A DNA stretch of 64,000 nucleotides from Pedobacter quisquiliarum (GTDB taxonomy: Bacteria; Bacteroidota; Bacteroidia; Sphingobacteriales; Sphingobacteriaceae), in NCBI RefSeq assembly GCF_014642175.1, contig NZ_BMIL01000006.1, forward strand, positions 1 through 64,000, given 5' to 3'. The notes under the pieces were generated by a model, which did no database searches, had not been told where the DNA came from, and worked only from the letters and a program-made list of their open reading frames with translations. Positions 63,948 through 64,000 of the stretch are shown piece by piece; positions within the stretch are counted from its first letter, which is position 1, and each line of letters opens with the position of its first letter. A program made the position numbers and the translations under genes.

Positions 63948-64000
63948 ATGGCTCAATACGAATTACTGTTACCCAAAATGGGGGAGAGCGTTGCAGAAGC
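63948..64000 (+). CDS. Lipoyl-domain acyltransferase (2-oxoacid dehydrogenase E2), 5' end only
   Basis: Only the first 17 complete codons are in the window, MAQYELLLPKMGESVAE, the characteristic start of a biotinyl/lipoyl domain of the E2 subunit. Which 2-oxoacid complex it serves (pyruvate, 2-oxoglutarate or branched-chain) cannot be told from this piece. Confidence 0.75.
   Translation, partial: MAQYELLLPKMGESVAE

Overview
The window looks like a contiguous chromosomal segment of a Bacteroidota bacterium, most likely a Sphingobacteriaceae member (Pedobacter-like). Three things point there: the protein families (SusD-free but plug/MG-type envelope proteins, DUF4369-TlpA lipoprotein, short ACT-less SerA, SCO/cytochrome c lipoproteins, Amidase_3 pairs, long LptD), the absence of Shine-Dalgarno sequences before starts, and repeated TAnnTTTG elements, the -7 box of the Bacteroidota primary sigma factor. 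I found about 17 exact copies, at sensible places before genes, rnpB and the tRNA. Gene function calls are from recognised motifs only; no database was searched.

Layout. 1-2.8 kb: aspartate aminotransferase, then divergent CDF metal exporter and Nudix hydrolase. 2.8-8.6 kb: the four-gene ATP-dependent DNA ligase repair cassette (MBL exonuclease, ligase, Lhr-like helicase, PdeM phosphoesterase) with overlapping reading frames. 8.7-17.9 kb: dienelactone hydrolase; then a minus-strand run of five genes (helix-hairpin-helix/beta-barrel protein, ComEC, crotonase, DUF4412-like protein, DPP-IV peptidase) and a MerR regulator. 18-28.7 kb: alaS, gatB, TlpA-like lipoprotein, PhoB/PhoP-like response regulator with a striking Pho-box-like operator, RluA synthase, ClC channel, sigma-54 activator. 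28.7-32.3 kb: rnpB RNA, cytochrome c, SCO, fabH and two small exported proteins. 32.3-39.1 kb is a more accessory stretch: an SGNH-like lipoprotein that has lost its nucleophile, an array of 11-bp repeats, a clan GH-A-like hydrolase, a Cys-rich exported peptide, an MG/TonB-plug protein and a lipoprotein. 39.2-41.3 kb is a mobile-element scar (IS21 istA fragment, frameshifted IS3 element, integrase fragment) beside tRNA-Ser(UGA). 41.3-64 kb is housekeeping: BrkB/thioesterase/MltG/PASTA operon, ddl, rpsO, pnp, rpe, serC-serA, SAM hydrolase, PhoH, purC, STAS protein, RNase Z, MCE/MlaD protein, two cell-wall amidases, lptD, cinA and the start of a lipoyl-domain E2 gene cut by the window edge.

Several automatically obvious starts are wrong because a TTG in the TTTG of the -7 box, or a codon upstream of it, reads as an initiator; corrected starts are given. 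Many convergent gene pairs share compact bidirectional hairpins, three of which lie inside the last codons of the minus-strand gene. Bases 1-103 hold no gene I can recognise. The best candidates for undescribed biology are the 11-bp repeat array at 33387-33470, the 11-bp-phased TTAAC triple at 23935-23962, and the HHH-barrel/ComEC pair; none amounts to a proven new system.
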